A stretch of 11,648 nucleotides of DNA, from positions 1 to 11,648 of the forward strand of contig JAILSA010000074.1 in assembly GCA_024697885.1 (NCBI GenBank). The letters run 5' to 3'. This DNA comes from Eubacterium sp. (lineage in GTDB: Bacteria; Bacillota; Clostridia; Lachnospirales; Lachnospiraceae). The notes under the pieces were generated by a model. The model made no database searches. It had not been told where the DNA came from and saw only the letters and a program-made list of their open reading frames with translations. Shown here piece by piece: positions 1-6,797 of this stretch; position 1 is the stretch's first letter; each line of letters starts with the position of its first letter. Made by a program: the position numbers and the translations under genes.

Positions 1-105
1 TATATCATAGGAAACCTTGCTCTCGGCAATGATCTTGCCCGCCTGGTCAAAAAGCACCGTCTTGGTAGAGGAAGTTCCCAAATCAATTCCAATTAAAAAA
101 TTCAT
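1..105 (-). CDS. FGGY-family sugar kinase, N-terminal fragment (xylulokinase-like)
   Basis: The gene runs off the left edge; only the first 35 codons are present. They read MNFLIGIDLGTSSTKTVLFD and onward, which is the phosphate-1 ATP-binding loop (GIDLGTSSTK, residues 6-15) of the FGGY/actin-fold carbohydrate kinases, the family of xylulokinase, L-fuculokinase and ribulokinase. These enzymes phosphorylate a ketose in the cytoplasm. The start is set by an AGGAGG at 110-115, four bases before the ATG. The first two bases of that site are the last two of the upstream TAG stop, so the gene is the second of an operon with the isomerase and probably translationally coupled to it. Partnership with a FucI-like isomerase suggests a keto-sugar such as fuculose, ribulose or xylulose, but the substrate cannot be read from this fragment. 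Confidence 0.9.
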   Translation of the reverse strand, partial: MNFLIGIDLGTSSTKTVLFDQAGKIIAESKVSYDI

Positions 106-113
106 ACTACCTC

Positions 114-1616
114 CTATAAGTTTCCAAAGGGATTTTCGCTAGGATAAAGGTTTCCGGCCGGTCTGTTAAAGCCGATTTCGCCGGGGTCTACCCCAATGTA
201 TTTGAGGGCTTCATAGAGGCTTTTTCCGTAGTGGCCAAACATGACAGCCCCGTGGTGAGGGTAGTTCTTTTCAATGAGCTCGTAGCGGTAGAATCGTCCC
301 ATTTCCTCAATGGCAAAAACTCCGATAGATCCAAAGGACCTGGTGGCCACAGGAAGAACCTGGCCCTGGGCCGCATAGGCTCTTAGCTTGGCATCTGCGG
401 TGGACTGGAGGCGGTAGAAGGTAATATCTCCCGGCCGAATGTCGCCCTCAATAGTGCCGTCACACCACTCGGCAGGGTGGGTGTTGGCCATGATTTTTTG
501 ATAATCCAGGTGAGGCTTTTGCAGGAGAGAGCTGCAGGTGTTTCCGCAGTGGAAGCCCATAAAGGTATCGGTCAGTTTGTAATCATACGGGAACTTGCCC
601 TGAATGCTCTTTAGATACATATCCTCTGGAACAGAGTTGTTAATGTCAAGGAGGGTGACAGGCTCCCCGGAAATGCAAAGGCCAATGTATTCTGACAGGG
701 TGCCGTAGATGTCCACTTCACAGGAGACCGGGATTCCCTTTCCTGTCAGGCGGGAGTTAATGTAGCAGGGAACGAAGCGGAACATATCCTGGAAGGCAGG
801 CCAGCACTTGGTGGTCAGGGCCACATACTTGCGGTAACCCTTGTGGTCTTCGATCCAGTCTAGGAGGGTTAGCTCGTACTGGGCCAGTTTTTTCAGCATG
901 GCTGGCTCCTTGCCGGCAGGGTAGGCCATCTCCTTGGCCATATCTGCGGCCACCTCCGGAATTCTTGGGTCATCCTGGTGTTTTACAAAGGCCTCAAAAA
1001 GGTCTAATTCGGATTCCTCCTCAATCTCTACCCCCAAATTGTAGAGTTGCTTAATAGGGGCATTGCAGGCCAAAAAATTGGCGGGACGGGGACCAAAGGA
1101 AATAATCTTTAGGTGGTCTAAGCCGTATTTTACCCGGGCGATCGGGAGGAAGTCGTGAATGTTTTGGGCCACTCCCTGGGCATCTCTCACAGGATTTTCC
1201 GGAATCCAGGCCCTGGTATTTCGAAGGGCCAAATTATAAGAGGCATTTAGCATGCCACAGTAGGCATCCCCTCGCCCCTGAACCCCCAAGGTCTCCTGGG
1301 ATTCCTCGGCGGCGGCAGAAAACATTACCGGACCCTCAAAGTGCTTGGCCAAAAGGGTCTCCGCAATTTCCGGCCCGAAGTTGCCCAGATAGACACAGAT
1401 AGCATTGCAGTCGTGGAGCTCTAGGTCCTTTAGGGCCTTGACCATATCAAGCTCGCTCTCTACCACAGCAATGGGACACTCGTAGAGGTCCTCCCTGTCA
1501 TATTTTTCGTAGTATGCCTGGACCACGGCGCTTCTTCGACTAGTGGCCAGGTCGGCAGGAAAACAGTCGCGGCTCACAGCCACAATTCCCACCTTGATTT
1601 TTGGAATATTTTCCAT
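114..1616 (-). CDS. L-fucose/L-arabinose isomerase family protein
   Basis: A 500-residue cytoplasmic aldose-ketose isomerase of the FucI/AraA superfamily. An N-terminal alpha/beta domain (KIKVGIVAVSRD, 6-17) is followed by the substrate/metal domain. By family comparison the likely Mn2+ ligands are E300 in CEVDIYG (299-305), D324 in LLDINN (322-327) and a His of YPHHG (452-456); H356 in GFHCGN lies nearby. It is shorter than E. coli FucI (about 590 residues), so the sugar is uncertain: L-fucose, D-arabinose or L-arabinose are all possible. The ATG at 1616 is chosen because AGGAGG (1623-1628) sits 6 bases upstream; a GTG at 1631 lies on the far side of this site and is less likely. The FGGY kinase starts 8 bases after the stop, giving an isomerase-kinase pair. 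No sugar transporter is visible inside the window. Confidence 0.9.
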   Translation of the reverse strand: MENIPKIKVGIVAVSRDCFPADLATSRRSAVVQAYYEKYDREDLYECPIAVVESELDMVKALKDLELHDCNAICVYLGNFGPEIAETLLAKHFEGPVMFSAAAEESQETLGVQGRGDAYCGMLNASYNLALRNTRAWIPENPVRDAQGVAQNIHDFLPIARVKYGLDHLKIISFGPRPANFLACNAPIKQLYNLGVEIEEESELDLFEAFVKHQDDPRIPEVAADMAKEMAYPAGKEPAMLKKLAQYELTLLDWIEDHKGYRKYVALTTKCWPAFQDMFRFVPCYINSRLTGKGIPVSCEVDIYGTLSEYIGLCISGEPVTLLDINNSVPEDMYLKSIQGKFPYDYKLTDTFMGFHCGNTCSSLLQKPHLDYQKIMANTHPAEWCDGTIEGDIRPGDITFYRLQSTADAKLRAYAAQGQVLPVATRSFGSIGVFAIEEMGRFYRYELIEKNYPHHGAVMFGHYGKSLYEALKYIGVDPGEIGFNRPAGNLYPSENPFGNL

Positions 1617-1649
1617 ACAATACCTCCTCACAAAATCAAGTAAATAGCT

Positions 1650-1679
1650 ATCTTAATTTTACAACGAAAAAAGAGTCAA
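1650..1679 (-). promoter_or_regulatory. Candidate promoter of the isomerase-kinase operon
   Basis: On the minus strand TTGACT (1674-1679) and TAAGAT (1650-1655) are separated by 18 bases. This predicts a start near 1643 and a leader of about 27 bases to the ATG at 1616. The -35 lies inside the dyad at 1675-1690. The -10 is only a moderate match. Confidence 0.5.
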
Positions 1680-1690
1680 TGTAAATTGAC
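1675..1690. promoter_or_regulatory. Inverted repeat GTCAAT-N4-ATTGAC, possible operator
   Basis: The sequence GTCAATGTAAATTGAC has two perfect 6-base arms around GTAA. It lies midway between the divergent sugar operon and the zinc-ribbon operon. The left arm overlaps the minus-strand -35 (TTGACT). The right arm contains TTGACA (1686-1691), which could serve as a plus-strand -35 with TAAAAA at 1709-1714, spacing 17. The symmetry may be partly a by-product of two back-to-back -35 elements; an operator role is inference. Confidence 0.4.
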
Positions 1691-1733
1691 AAAAATTATC
1701 ATTAGGTGTAAAAAATTATGGTTTCCGCTTTTC

Positions 1734-1763
1734 TTGCAGACAGGGGGCCAAGTCTGTTACAAT
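1734..1763 (+). promoter_or_regulatory. Candidate promoter of the zinc-ribbon/TPM operon (extended -10)
   Basis: An extended -10 element, TG-T-TACAAT (1755-1763), lies 27 bases before the ATG at 1791. Upstream, TTGCAG (1734-1739) is a weak -35 with an 18-base spacer. A second possible promoter, TTGACA at 1686-1691 with TAAAAA at 1709-1714, lies further upstream. The extended -10 is the better candidate. Confidence 0.5.
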
Positions 1764-1790
1764 GAGAAAAAACAGATAAAGGGGTATGCT

Positions 1791-2771
1791 ATGAATTTTC
1801 AATGTAAAAGTTGTGGCGGCAATATGGTTTTTGACCCGGGAAAGCAAGCCATGATCTGCCCCCACTGCGGAGGAAAAAACACAGAGACCAGGGAGGGGGA
1901 TGACTCCCTGGTTACCTGTGCGGCCTGTGGTGGTCAGATTGAGATTGGGACCTATGAGAGTTCCAGTCGCTGCCCTTATTGCCAGAATTATTTGATCTTT
2001 GACTCCAGGGTGGAGGGAGACTACGAGCCGGACCTGATTATTCCCTTTCAGCTCAGCAAGGAAAAGGCGATTCAGGCCATGGAGGAAGCCTTTAAGAAAA
2101 GGACCTTTACACCTATGTCTTTCCTGAGCCAGAAGACCTTAGAGTCCATGAAGGGAGTTTATGTTCCCTTCTTTTTCCACGACTACGACCTGTCAGGCCG
2201 CTTTTTGGGCAAGGGCAAAAAAGTCAGGTCCTGGAGGTCGGGGAACTATATCTATACGGAAACGTCCATTTACGAGGTGGAGCGCCAGATGAAAGCAAGC
2301 TTTCAGGGGATTCCTGTGGATGCCTCCATTGCTATGGACGATGGCACCATGGATTTGATGGAGCCGTATAGGGATGAGAAATTTACGGATTTTGATCCCA
2401 AGTACATGTCTGGCTTTTATGGAGAGGTCTACAATATGCCGGCGGAGGAGTTGAGGCCCCGGGCAGATGTCAAGGCCAACGAGTATGGTCAGAACCTGAT
2501 GAGGGAATCCTTGGGGGATTATTCTAGCCTCCAGCCAGAGGTTCAGGAAATTCGTTCGGAGACAGGCAAGGTGTCCTATGGCCTCCTGCCAGTGTGGGTT
2601 TATAAATACCGCTGGATGGGCAAGGAATATCCTTTTTACGTCAATGGACAGACGGGAAAGGTAGTTGGTGTCACACCGATTTCCAGGCTAAAAGTGGCGT
2701 TCTACGCTTGTAGTCTTGGGTTTTTCCTGGGCTCGATACTGGAAATGTTAGTCTTTATGCTGGGGGATTAG
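1791..2771 (+). CDS. Double zinc-ribbon protein with C-terminal membrane segment
   Basis: A 326-residue protein beginning with two treble-clef/zinc-ribbon knuckle pairs. The first uses C5-x2-C8 and C23-x2-C26 (CKSCGG...CPHCGG), the second C43-x2-C46 and C61-x2-C64 (CAACGG...CPYCQ). This is the pattern labelled TFIIB-type zinc ribbon in many Firmicutes proteins. The middle (about 80-295) is soluble, with an IIPFQLSKEKA segment and a PFYVNGQTGKVVG motif (281-293) seen in this family. One hydrophobic helix (about 301-323) ends the protein. The likely topology is a cytoplasmic body with a C-terminal anchor. The start at 1791 follows an AAAGGGG at 1778-1784; the frame is open further upstream (from 1686), but that extension lacks a ribosome site and would cross the promoter. 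The TPM gene starts 3 bases after the stop, so the two are one operon. Despite the zinc-ribbon name there is no sign of a transcription role; molecular function is unknown. Confidence 0.75.
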   Translation: MNFQCKSCGGNMVFDPGKQAMICPHCGGKNTETREGDDSLVTCAACGGQIEIGTYESSSRCPYCQNYLIFDSRVEGDYEPDLIIPFQLSKEKAIQAMEEAFKKRTFTPMSFLSQKTLESMKGVYVPFFFHDYDLSGRFLGKGKKVRSWRSGNYIYTETSIYEVERQMKASFQGIPVDASIAMDDGTMDLMEPYRDEKFTDFDPKYMSGFYGEVYNMPAEELRPRADVKANEYGQNLMRESLGDYSSLQPEVQEIRSETGKVSYGLLPVWVYKYRWMGKEYPFYVNGQTGKVVGVTPISRLKVAFYACSLGFFLGSILEMLVFMLGD

Positions 2772-2774
2772 GAT

Positions 2775-3704
2775 ATGTGGAAAATGTTAAAACAGTTTTT
2801 AAATTATTTCAGAATTTGGATTGGCCTCCTGGCCGCCGTGGGAGTGGCATACCTTATTTACTTCCACTCCCTTCAGGGGCGTGTGGTGGAGTATTATGAC
2901 TCTCCCAACACGGAGAGGGTCTACGGGGACCAGAGAATTTTTGACTACGGCAACAAGCTGACAGACCAGGAGGAGGCAGACCTTGAGACCCTGATTCATC
3001 AGGCGGAAAAAAAGACCTGTCTAGACCTGGTTATTGTAACCCTAGACCAGTCCCTCAAGGACTATGCTCCAGAATACCGGGCAAATTACGACCAGGAAAT
3101 CACGCCGGATGAGTATGTGATGGTTTATGCGGACAAGTTTTGGGAGGATAACAAGTTTGGCTACGATTGTCCCCAGGTTCTAGACGGAAGTACGGACACG
3201 GGGGATGGAATCCTTTTGGTAGACAACAACCACAGGGAGGAGGAGACAGGTAAGATTTACACCTGGCTCTGTACCACTGGAAGGGCCGAGGAGGCCTACA
3301 ATTCCCTGATGATTGAGGACACGCTAGACGCCTTTTACAGTCAGGTAGAATACGACTATTATCAGGCCTGTGTGGAATACATCCACCATGTGGAAAAGGA
3401 AATGGGAGAAAAGTCCTCCATCTTCCTGCCACCTTCTATAGGAAATATTTTCCTCTGCGCCGTAATTTGCTGCATCTATTTTTTCACAGCCTCCAAGGGA
3501 AAAAGCGGAGACGTGACGGTGGATGCCAAAAGTTACCTAAAGGAGGACAGTCTAGACTTTTCGGTCAGACGAGATGTTTTAATCAATAAGACCGTTAGCA
3601 AGCGTTACAGCGCGCCGTCATCCTCAGGTGGCGGTGGCGGCGGTGGCGGTCACCACAGGTCCGGAGGAGGCGGCTCCCACGGCGGCGGTGGAAGATCAAG
3701 ATAA
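2775..3704 (+). CDS. TPM-domain membrane protein with Gly/His/Arg-rich tail
   Basis: A 309-residue membrane protein. A first transmembrane helix (about 12-30) leads into a TPM domain (about 50-210), recognised by IFDYGNKLTDQEEADLETLI, the LDLVIVTLD strand (83-91) and the TGDGILLVD core (142-150). A second helix (about 222-239) follows, then about 70 residues ending in SGGGGGGGGHHRSGGGGSHG and GGGRSR. The TPM fold is named for thylakoid acid phosphatases and photosystem II repair proteins; bacterial members of the YgcG type share the two-helix layout and Gly-rich tail. Whether this one has phosphatase activity cannot be read. The TPM domain probably faces outside and the tail inside. The start is the ATG 3 bases after the zinc-ribbon stop, with GGGGG and AGGA just upstream, suggesting coupled translation and a shared complex. 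Confidence 0.8.
   Translation: MWKMLKQFLNYFRIWIGLLAAVGVAYLIYFHSLQGRVVEYYDSPNTERVYGDQRIFDYGNKLTDQEEADLETLIHQAEKKTCLDLVIVTLDQSLKDYAPEYRANYDQEITPDEYVMVYADKFWEDNKFGYDCPQVLDGSTDTGDGILLVDNNHREEETGKIYTWLCTTGRAEEAYNSLMIEDTLDAFYSQVEYDYYQACVEYIHHVEKEMGEKSSIFLPPSIGNIFLCAVICCIYFFTASKGKSGDVTVDAKSYLKEDSLDFSVRRDVLINKTVSKRYSAPSSSGGGGGGGGHHRSGGGGSHGGGGRSR
3627..3701 (+). repeat. Low-complexity GGN repeat encoding the glycine-rich tail
   Basis: Eight glycine codons in a row (3627-3650, alternating GGT and GGC) are followed by His-His-Arg-Ser and two more Gly4 blocks, up to the TAA at 3702. The mixed synonymous codons argue for a selected protein sequence, not recent slippage of a pure repeat, though length variation between strains would not be surprising. 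Confidence 0.7.
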
Positions 3705-3722
3705 AAAAGAAAGGTAAGTGTG

Positions 3723-4676
3723 ATGAAAAAAACATATAGAATTTTGGGCCTTGTCCTGGCCCTGACCCTAGTCCTTTTGGGGGCAAATGTTCCAAACACT
3801 GCAAGCTATTTAAGGGCGGCAACTAAGAAAAAGGTAACCAGTAAGAAAACAAAGACCAAGAAGGCGGCTACCTACAAGAGTTTTGTTATGGAAAATGCCA
3901 AGGTAAAAAAGTCCGGCAAGTATTATCTGAAAAATATGGATCCAGAGGATACCATGGAAATCGGCGTTTGTGAGAGTAAGGATGGCTACTTTGTTGCCAC
4001 CGACCTCCCCACCCACTTTTTTGCCAACGGGACCTATGCCTACTACTTAGGAGAGGACTTGAAACTCTACCGCTATTCTTTTTCCTCGGGGACCAGTAAG
4101 GTTATGAAAACCATATCCACAGAGGATCCCTACTACGAGGAGTGGAGTTTGAAATATTTTTACAAGGGAAAATTCTACCTGCAAAAGTTCGATGTGGACA
4201 AGGAGCGCTACGAGGTCTATGTCTACATAATAGGTAGTAAGAAGTTAAAAAGGGTAATGAAGCACTGTCATTTACTGGACAGAAATGGCTCTTTTGTTCT
4301 GGGCCAGAAAAAGGAGATTAGCTCTAGGGCCACCTCCCCAATCACCCTCTACCGCTTTAGCAGCAAGGGCCTAAAGAAGGTGAAGCGGCTGGCAAACCAC
4401 GGGGGCAGGGGAGTGAAAATAGGCAAGTTCTTTTATTTCACCGCCTACCCATCAGAGGTGACTAAGGCCGACGGCAGCAAAAATCGCATGAGCAGGGTGA
4501 TTTTGTACCGGGTCCGCAAGGATGGAAGTGGCCAGAAGAAAAAAGCCACCTACAACTCTTCTAGTGCAGAAAAGCGAGTTTATGCCTCCACCATCCGGGG
4601 GACTTATTGCGTATTTACCATAAGTGACGGAAGGGTGACAAGTAATTACAAGTGTTCTTACAAAAAAAGGTCCTAA
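3723..4676 (+). CDS. Secreted lysine-rich protein of unknown function
   Basis: A 317-residue protein that I do not recognise by name. It begins with a signal peptide: MKKTYR, a hydrophobic core ILGLVLALTLVLLGA (7-21), then a likely signal peptidase I region around residues 22-34. No lipobox cysteine is present. A very basic linker follows (TKKKVTSKKTKTKKAA, 34-49). The rest is rich in short Tyr/Phe/Lys strands (DGYFVATD, GTYAYYLGEDLKLYRYSF, GKFFYFTAY, VILYRVRKDGSG), a pattern suggestive of beta-propeller blades as in DUF5050-like secreted proteins; that fold is a guess. The basic linker could bind the anionic cell wall. The ATG at 3723 is preferred over the adjoining GTG at 3720, with GAAAGG at 3709-3714 as ribosome site. 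It lies 18 bases after the TPM gene and is probably the third gene of that operon. No convincing terminator follows it. Confidence 0.65.
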   Translation: MKKTYRILGLVLALTLVLLGANVPNTASYLRAATKKKVTSKKTKTKKAATYKSFVMENAKVKKSGKYYLKNMDPEDTMEIGVCESKDGYFVATDLPTHFFANGTYAYYLGEDLKLYRYSFSSGTSKVMKTISTEDPYYEEWSLKYFYKGKFYLQKFDVDKERYEVYVYIIGSKKLKRVMKHCHLLDRNGSFVLGQKKEISSRATSPITLYRFSSKGLKKVKRLANHGGRGVKIGKFFYFTAYPSEVTKADGSKNRMSRVILYRVRKDGSGQKKKATYNSSSAEKRVYASTIRGTYCVFTISDGRVTSNYKCSYKKRS

Positions 4677-4718
4677 AAAGGGCTTTAAAGTTAGAAAAAT
4701 TTGTGTAAAATTATGTGC

Positions 4719-4747
4719 TTGAAAGTGAGAATGAATTGTACTATAAT
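4719..4747 (+). promoter_or_regulatory. Sigma-A promoter of the cytidylate-kinase-like/permease operon
   Basis: TTGAAA (4719-4724), a 17-base spacer and a perfect TATAAT (4742-4747). Transcription should start near 4754, leaving a leader of about 30 bases to the TTG start at 4785 but only about 7 bases to the ATG at 4761. This helps decide the start codon. Confidence 0.75.
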
Positions 4748-4772
4748 AACCAAATAAAAAATGGAGGTAAAT

Positions 4773-4787
4773 GGAGGTGTTATTTTG
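4773..4787 (+). promoter_or_regulatory. Ribosome site deciding a TTG start
   Basis: GGAGG (4773-4777) stands 7 bases before TTG (4785-4787). The octamer ATGGAGGT occurs twice in tandem, at 4761-4768 and 4771-4778; the upstream ATG at 4761 is in the same frame but has no ribosome site of its own. Confidence 0.6.
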
Positions 4788-5390
4788 GACAAACAGATTA
4801 TAATCTCAATCGGACGAGAGTTCGGAAGCCGCGGACACGTGGTGGGCCAGATGCTGGCGGAGAAACTGGGAATCCAATATGTTGATCGCAACATGCTAGA
4901 AGACATCGCAGAGGAAAAAGACATAGACCAAGACCTCTTGCATGCCTTAGACGAGAAAAAACCTAAGGTGTTTTTATCCCGTACCGTGCGCGGATATTCC
5001 AACGCGCCAGAGGATGCCGTGGCCCAGATGCAGTTTGAATACCTGTTAGAAAAGGCTGAGGCGGGAGAGTCCTTTGTGGTAATAGGCCGATGTGCCGACT
5101 ACGTTCTTCGGGAAAATCCTAACTTAGTAACCGTTTTTATTACGGCATCGGAAGAAGAAAAAATTCAGAATGTGATGTCAAAGAGAAAGGTTGAACGCAA
5201 AGAAGCAAAGCAGATTATGAAGCGTCACGACAAAAATCGAAAGACCTATTATAGTCAGCACACTCCTTACAAATGGGGCTCTGCCAGTCATTATGACCTG
5301 CTGATCAATTCCAGCAAGTTGGGCTTGGAGGGAACCGCCAGACTCATTGAGACCTACATCCAGGAAAAAACAAAACATATCTCTGAGTAG
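4785..5390 (+). CDS. Cytidylate-kinase-like family protein
   Basis: A 201-residue soluble protein of the Cytidylate_kin_2 type, a divergent P-loop nucleotide kinase family. The phosphate loop reads IGREFGSRGH (9-18), which replaces the usual GxxGxGKST of Cmk. VIGRCADYVL (99-108) corresponds to the nucleotide-binding strand, and an Arg/Lys-rich lid RHDKNRKTYY (147-156) and YDLLINSSKLG (170-180) follow in family order. The phosphate acceptor is not known for this family; calling it CMP kinase would go too far, since the loop lacks the normal Lys-Ser/Thr. The TTG start fits both the ribosome site and the family N-terminus (DKQIIISIGREFGS); starting at 4761 would add 8 residues. It has its own strong promoter and is followed after 48 bases by the ArsB/NhaD permease, probably in one transcript. 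Confidence 0.85.
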   Translation: MDKQIIISIGREFGSRGHVVGQMLAEKLGIQYVDRNMLEDIAEEKDIDQDLLHALDEKKPKVFLSRTVRGYSNAPEDAVAQMQFEYLLEKAEAGESFVVIGRCADYVLRENPNLVTVFITASEEEKIQNVMSKRKVERKEAKQIMKRHDKNRKTYYSQHTPYKWGSASHYDLLINSSKLGLEGTARLIETYIQEKTKHISE

Positions 5391-5438
5391 AAAGAGTTTC
5401 TGAGTACTCTATCTCGGACCTTATAGGAGGCAAAGCAT

Positions 5439-6797
5439 ATGCTTACAGCACAGATTTTTTCGGTAATAATTTTTGTTACCATGTTTCTTTTGATTGTGAC
5501 GGAAAAGATTGAAAAACACATCGTCACTCTGGCCTGCGGAGGCTTAACCCTTGTAGTTGTTTTTGGAATTTGCATGAGAAATCTGGACGCCATTTGGCAG
5601 ACCCTGGGCTTTGGAAATATTTTTACTCTGGACTTCTGGAGAAAAAGTGCCGAGGCCACAGAGGCCACAGGAGGCGTGGACTGGGCCACCATCTTTTTCA
5701 TCGGTGGAATGATGATTATGGTAGAGGGTATGGCCAAGGCTGGATTTTTCCAGTGGCTCTGTATGAAACTGGCCAAGCTGGTTCACTACAAGGTAGTGCC
5801 AATCTTTTTTACCTTTATGATTTTGGCCGCAGTTTTATCCATGTTTATTGACAGTATTACGGTAATCCTTTTCCTGGCAGCCGTTTCGGTAGAGCTGTCC
5901 CAGCTCCTGAAATTTGACCCGGTTCCTATGATTTTGGCGGAGATCTTTTGTGCCAACCTGGGAGGATCGGCTACCATGTGCGGAGACCCACCAAATATTA
6001 TTGTGGGAAGCGCTCTGGGATATTCCTTCTTCGACTTCCTCTTAAACACTGGACTTCTGGCGGGAATCTCACTGATTTTCATTGTTTTTTACTTCTATCT
6101 GGTATTTCGCAAGGAGCTGACTTCAGGGGCTACTGCGGAGGATATTGCCAAGATACCTGCACCGGAGACAGCCATTAGCAACAAGAGAGATTTTGGCGTC
6201 AGCATAGGAATTTTTGCCTGTGCCGTAGTTCTTTTGGTATCTCACAGTGTAACGGGCTTGACCGTGGCCTTTATCGGAGTGGTCATTGCCATTATTACCC
6301 TGATTTTGAATTTTAAATATATTCCTGAACTCTTGAAAAAAGTAGACTATAAGCTCTTACTCTTTTTCGTTGGGCTTTTCATCGTGGTGGGAGGTCTAGA
6401 ACAGACTGGAATTTTGGAAATTATTGCCAACTTTATTGGAGATGTTTCCGGTGGAAATGTTTTGGTTATGGTTGCCATTATCCTCTGGGTATCGGCCATT
6501 GCCTCTGCCTTCGTGGACAACATTCCATTTGCGGCTACCATGGTTCCTATTATTCAGGAGCTGGCAGCTACTGTGCCGGGAGTGGAACTGTCTACTCTTG
6601 CCTGGACCCTTTCACTGGGAACCGACATCGGAGGCTCTGCCACACCAATCGGCGCCTCAGCCAACGTAGTAGGTACCTCAGTGGCAGCCAAGAACGGCCA
6701 TCCAATCGGATGGGGCAGATATTGTGCCAAGGTGGCACCAGCTACAGTGATCGTCTTGATCATCTGCATGGTGGGACTCTTTGTGAGATACTGTTAA
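5439..6797 (+). CDS. ArsB/NhaD-type ion permease (SLC13/IT superfamily)
   Basis: A 452-residue membrane protein with about 10-12 hydrophobic helices. It shows the inverted-repeat signature of the ion transporter superfamily. The first half has FIDSITVILFL (136-146) and NLGGSATMCGDPPNIIVGSA (173-192); the second has FVDNIPFAATM (358-368) and SLGTDIGGSATPIGASANVV (392-411). The paired Asp (138, 360) and the two GGSAT hairpins line the substrate site in relatives. Relatives include NhaD Na+/H+ antiporters, ArsB arsenite pumps and the human P protein. Neighbours give no arsenic genes, so Na+/H+ exchange or export of an organic anion is more likely than arsenite; the substrate is undetermined. AGGAGG at 5425-5430 lies 8 bases before the ATG. 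Its stop overlaps the stop of the opposing MATE gene. Confidence 0.85.
   Translation: MLTAQIFSVIIFVTMFLLIVTEKIEKHIVTLACGGLTLVVVFGICMRNLDAIWQTLGFGNIFTLDFWRKSAEATEATGGVDWATIFFIGGMMIMVEGMAKAGFFQWLCMKLAKLVHYKVVPIFFTFMILAAVLSMFIDSITVILFLAAVSVELSQLLKFDPVPMILAEIFCANLGGSATMCGDPPNIIVGSALGYSFFDFLLNTGLLAGISLIFIVFYFYLVFRKELTSGATAEDIAKIPAPETAISNKRDFGVSIGIFACAVVLLVSHSVTGLTVAFIGVVIAIITLILNFKYIPELLKKVDYKLLLFFVGLFIVVGGLEQTGILEIIANFIGDVSGGNVLVMVAIILWVSAIASAFVDNIPFAATMVPIIQELAATVPGVELSTLAWTLSLGTDIGGSATPIGASANVVGTSVAAKNGHPIGWGRYCAKVAPATVIVLIICMVGLFVRYC

Noticed and set aside
1686..1790. An N-terminal extension of the zinc-ribbon protein starting near 1686
   Set aside because: It would cross the extended -10 promoter and lacks a ribosome site; the ATG at 1791 follows AAAGGGG and begins directly at the first zinc-binding segment.
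3627..3701. The GGN tract as a phase-variable simple repeat
   Set aside because: The codons are mixed (GGT, GGC, GGA) and interrupted by His/Arg/Ser codons, so it is not a pure slippage-prone repeat.
3100..3822. Minus-strand open frames (3100-3432 and 3595-3822) opposite the TPM gene and its Gly tail
   Set aside because: They are Pro/Arg/His-rich reverse readings of the TPM gene and the GGN repeat, with no family resemblance.
4677..4718. A possible terminator after the Lys-rich protein gene (AAAGGGCTTTAAAG region)
   Set aside because: The best stem is 3-4 AT-rich pairs with no T-run; not enough to call.
5439..6797. Calling the permease ArsB (arsenite pump)
   Set aside because: No arsR, arsA or arsC lies nearby, and the GGSAT hairpin motifs are shared by NhaD and other superfamily members.
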